From positions 40,296-49,409 of the forward strand of contig KL569437.1 in the NCBI GenBank assembly GCA_000715685.1: 9,114 nucleotides of DNA, written 5' to 3'. Every line of letters begins with the position of its first letter. Position 1 is the first letter of the stretch. The position numbers and the translations under genes are program-made. The DNA comes from Streptomyces lilacinus (GTDB lineage Bacteria > Actinomycetota > Actinomycetes > Streptomycetales > Streptomycetaceae). Under the pieces are notes generated by a model. The model made no database searches. It was not told where the DNA came from and saw only the letters and a program-made list of their open reading frames with translations. This document shows positions 7,894-9,114 of this stretch, in pieces.

Positions 7894-7955
7894 AGGTAGG
7901 CGTAGGAGGTGGGCGGGGGCGGGGGAGTCGTGCGGCCGGTTCGGGCCACCCCAAG

Positions 7956-8561
7956 CTACCGGCGAACGTCTCCGCGCGCCTCCCGCCACATCGACCAGAG
8001 TGTGGGGCCGCCCCCGGGTACGCGGATCTCGCCCCGCACGGTGAACCCGAACCGCTCGTAGAAGCCGATGTTGGCTTGCTTCGACGATTCGAGGTGCGTC
8101 GGCAGTCCGGCCGCGTCCGCCTTGGCCAGGCCCGAAAGCAGCAGGGCAGCGCCGTGGCCGTTGCCCTGGGCCGCCGGGTCGGCGCCGAGCACCGCCAGGT
8201 ACCAGTGGGGTTCCTGGGGGGCCGCCTCGCCGACCAGTTCCAGCATTTCTCCCAGCCGGGCCACGTGCTCGCCCAACAGCCCGTTGATGCGCTCCAGCGT
8301 CCCCTCGTCCGGGTGCTGCTCGGCCGTGCCGGGCGGTGTCCAGAAGGCCGCTGCGGCGCCGGTGCGTTCACAGTGACCAAGTGGGCCGTACTTGTGCGTG
8401 AGCATGACGTCGAACCACTGGGCGAGACGGCCCTCACGCCCTTCTTCGTCAGGGAAGAGCCACAGCATCATCGGGTCGTCCCCGAAGGCGCGGGCCAGGA
8501 TGCGTGTGATCTCAGGAGCGTCGCCGGTCTCGATCGGCTCGGGTGTGTTCAGTGACTGCAT
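7956..8561 (-). CDS. GNAT-family N-acetyltransferase, puromycin-acetyltransferase-like
   Basis: A 201-residue protein. The acetyl-CoA-binding core is clear: WYLAVLGADP (120-129) forms beta-4, followed by the pyrophosphate-binding loop AQGNGHG (131-137, the family's Q-x-x-G-x-G/A), and the C-terminal FYERFGF (167-173) with Asn164 and Tyr168. The length and the wording of the second half (EPHWYLAV, HLES, NIGFYERFGFTV, VPGGGPTLWSM) recall Streptomyces puromycin N-acetyltransferase (199 residues). GNAT enzymes transfer acetyl groups to amines, here perhaps a nucleoside antibiotic or a metabolite. ATG 8561 is chosen because the fold starts about ten residues later; further upstream the frame is compositionally odd. 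It is convergent with the ABC-F gene, which adds to a resistance reading, but Pac-like GNATs are numerous in Streptomyces and the substrate is not certain. No strong SD is present; the message may be leaderless. Confidence 0.88.
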   Translation of the reverse strand: MQSLNTPEPIETGDAPEITRILARAFGDDPMMLWLFPDEEGREGRLAQWFDVMLTHKYGPLGHCERTGAAAAFWTPPGTAEQHPDEGTLERINGLLGEHVARLGEMLELVGEAAPQEPHWYLAVLGADPAAQGNGHGAALLLSGLAKADAAGLPTHLESSKQANIGFYERFGFTVRGEIRVPGGGPTLWSMWREARGDVRR

Positions 8562-8803
8562 GCGGCCACCGTAGATTCCAAGATCTTTCCAGCACATCGG
8601 TCGTTCTGCCGATAGTCCCGGACAGCGATGCGCCCCGCATGCCCCAGCGCGCGGGGTACCGGGCCGCACGTATGGAGTCGTGGCCGACGCGGCCGGCAGA
8701 CACTGACCGGGCGCTCGACTGTCAGACGACCCGGGCTGCCGAACGGGCAGTGCACGACGCGTGGCTGCCGTCCCCGGTGACGGCTTGGCCACAGGTACCG
8801 CCG
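8562..8803. other. Intergenic region upstream of the GNAT gene
   Basis: About 240 bases that hold the presumed GNAT promoter and the 3' hairpins of the CGNR gene. Open frames here are short and compositionally poor. I see no RNA gene or repeat array. Confidence 0.45.
8568..8573 (-). promoter_or_regulatory. Possible -10 box (TACGGT) before the GNAT gene
   Basis: On the minus strand TACGGT ends six bases before the ATG at 8561, consistent with a leaderless or near-leaderless transcript. The -35 region (TGTGCT at 17 bases) is weak. The CTACGGTG string is shared with the Tat-protein gene. Confidence 0.3.
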
Positions 8804-8826
8804 TCACCCCGCGGAGGTGACGGCGG
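8798..8826 (-). terminator. Hairpin terminator overlapping the end of the CGNR gene
   Basis: A perfect stem of 11-12 bp (8797-8808 with 8816-8827) around the seven-base loop 8809-8815. The left arm contains the stop codon (8804-8806, TGA on the minus strand), so the terminator is built into the last codons. A further GGTGACGGC copy at 8776-8784 can pair with the same arm, giving an alternative nine-bp hairpin. Confidence 0.55.
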
Positions 8827-9114
8827 TCTTCCTGCGGGCGCGGTACGCGGCGGCCTTGATCTTGTTGCCGCAGGACTCCATGCCGCACCACTGGCGCCGT
8901 TTGCCGCGCGAGCGGTCGATGTAGACGCGGGTGCACTCGGGATTGCCGCACTCCTTGAGCAGGGGGACATCCGGGCCGCTCAGCAGTTCCACCGCGTGCC
9001 GGGCGACGGTGGACAGCACTTCGCGCTGCGTTGCCGCCGTCCAGCGGCCGGAGTGGGTCAGCTGCGGTGCCGCGGGAGCCCTGCGAGCCGCGTCGTTGAC
9101 CACGGCCAGCGCCC
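8804..9114 (-). CDS. CGNR zinc-finger transcription factor, C-terminal part, cut by window edge
   Basis: The frame is open to the right edge, so the N-terminal part (an ABATE-type stress-response domain in family members of about 180-200 residues) is outside the window. The visible C-terminal 103 codons end in the zf-CGNR finger: two C-x4-C pairs, CGNPEC (8950-8933) and CGMESC (8887-8870), linked by the family's F/Y-x-D-x-S-R...RRQW segment and followed by KIKAAAYRAR. These proteins are putative DNA-binding regulators in actinomycetes and proteobacteria; the regulated genes are mostly unknown. The name-giving CGNR reads CGNK here, a conservative change. A GTG at 9103 could be mistaken for the start, but residues before it (ALAV) continue the domain. 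Neighbour genes give no sure target, although it could regulate the convergent resistance-like pair. The stop codon sits inside the terminator stem. Confidence 0.88.
   Translation of the reverse strand, partial: ALAVVNDAARRAPAAPQLTHSGRWTAATQREVLSTVARHAVELLSGPDVPLLKECGNPECTRVYIDRSRGKRRQWCGMESCGNKIKAAAYRARRKTAVTSAG

Noticed and set aside
8562..8951. 130-codon N-terminal extension of the GNAT frame
   Set aside because: Low-complexity Arg/Pro/Gly-rich sequence with no domain; it overlaps the CGNR gene on the same strand in another frame, and the GNAT fold begins right after the ATG at 8561.

Overview
The window is very GC-rich with strongly G/C-biased third codon positions. Its Sec and Tat secretion signals, TAP-like hydrolases and a CGNR-type zinc-finger regulator together point to an actinomycete, most likely Streptomyces or a close relative. 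The species cannot be read from the sequence.

Layout. (1) 1-2904, plus strand: two tandem paralogous secreted alpha/beta hydrolases of the tripeptidyl-aminopeptidase (TAP-like, S33) type, 12 bases apart. The first is cut by the window edge, and the second ends in a terminator hairpin that contains its stop codon. (2) 2905-3259: no intact gene, but on the minus strand there is a recognisable remnant of the ligand-binding half of a TetR-family regulator (LmrA/YxaF type). (3) 3260-4495, plus: a Tat-exported protein of unknown function with propeller-like sequence. (4) 4613-5908, plus: a secreted single-chain protein joining a CdtB-like (cytolethal distending toxin B / DNase I superfamily) nuclease to a ricin-B-type beta-trefoil lectin domain. 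(5) 5961-7861, plus: a roughly 200-base leader with a strong short upstream ORF and several hairpins, followed by an ABC-F ATPase of the ribosome-acting type. (6) 7956-8561, minus: a GNAT acetyltransferase resembling puromycin N-acetyltransferase, convergent with the ABC-F gene. (7) 8804 to the right edge, minus: the C-terminal part of a CGNR zinc-finger transcription factor.

The left two thirds encodes four consecutive exported or probably exported proteins: two hydrolases, a Tat substrate and a nuclease-lectin. The right third is intracellular and looks like antibiotic defence: an ABC-F protein behind a probable ribosome-mediated attenuator, facing a drug-acetyltransferase-like enzyme. The genes are mostly separate transcription units, each closed by its own hairpin; only the two hydrolases look like an operon.

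The most notable item is the CdtB-lectin fusion. It places in one polypeptide the nuclease and the ricin-like lectin functions that classical CDT toxins divide among CdtB and CdtA/CdtC. The second is the translated leader in front of the ABC-F gene.
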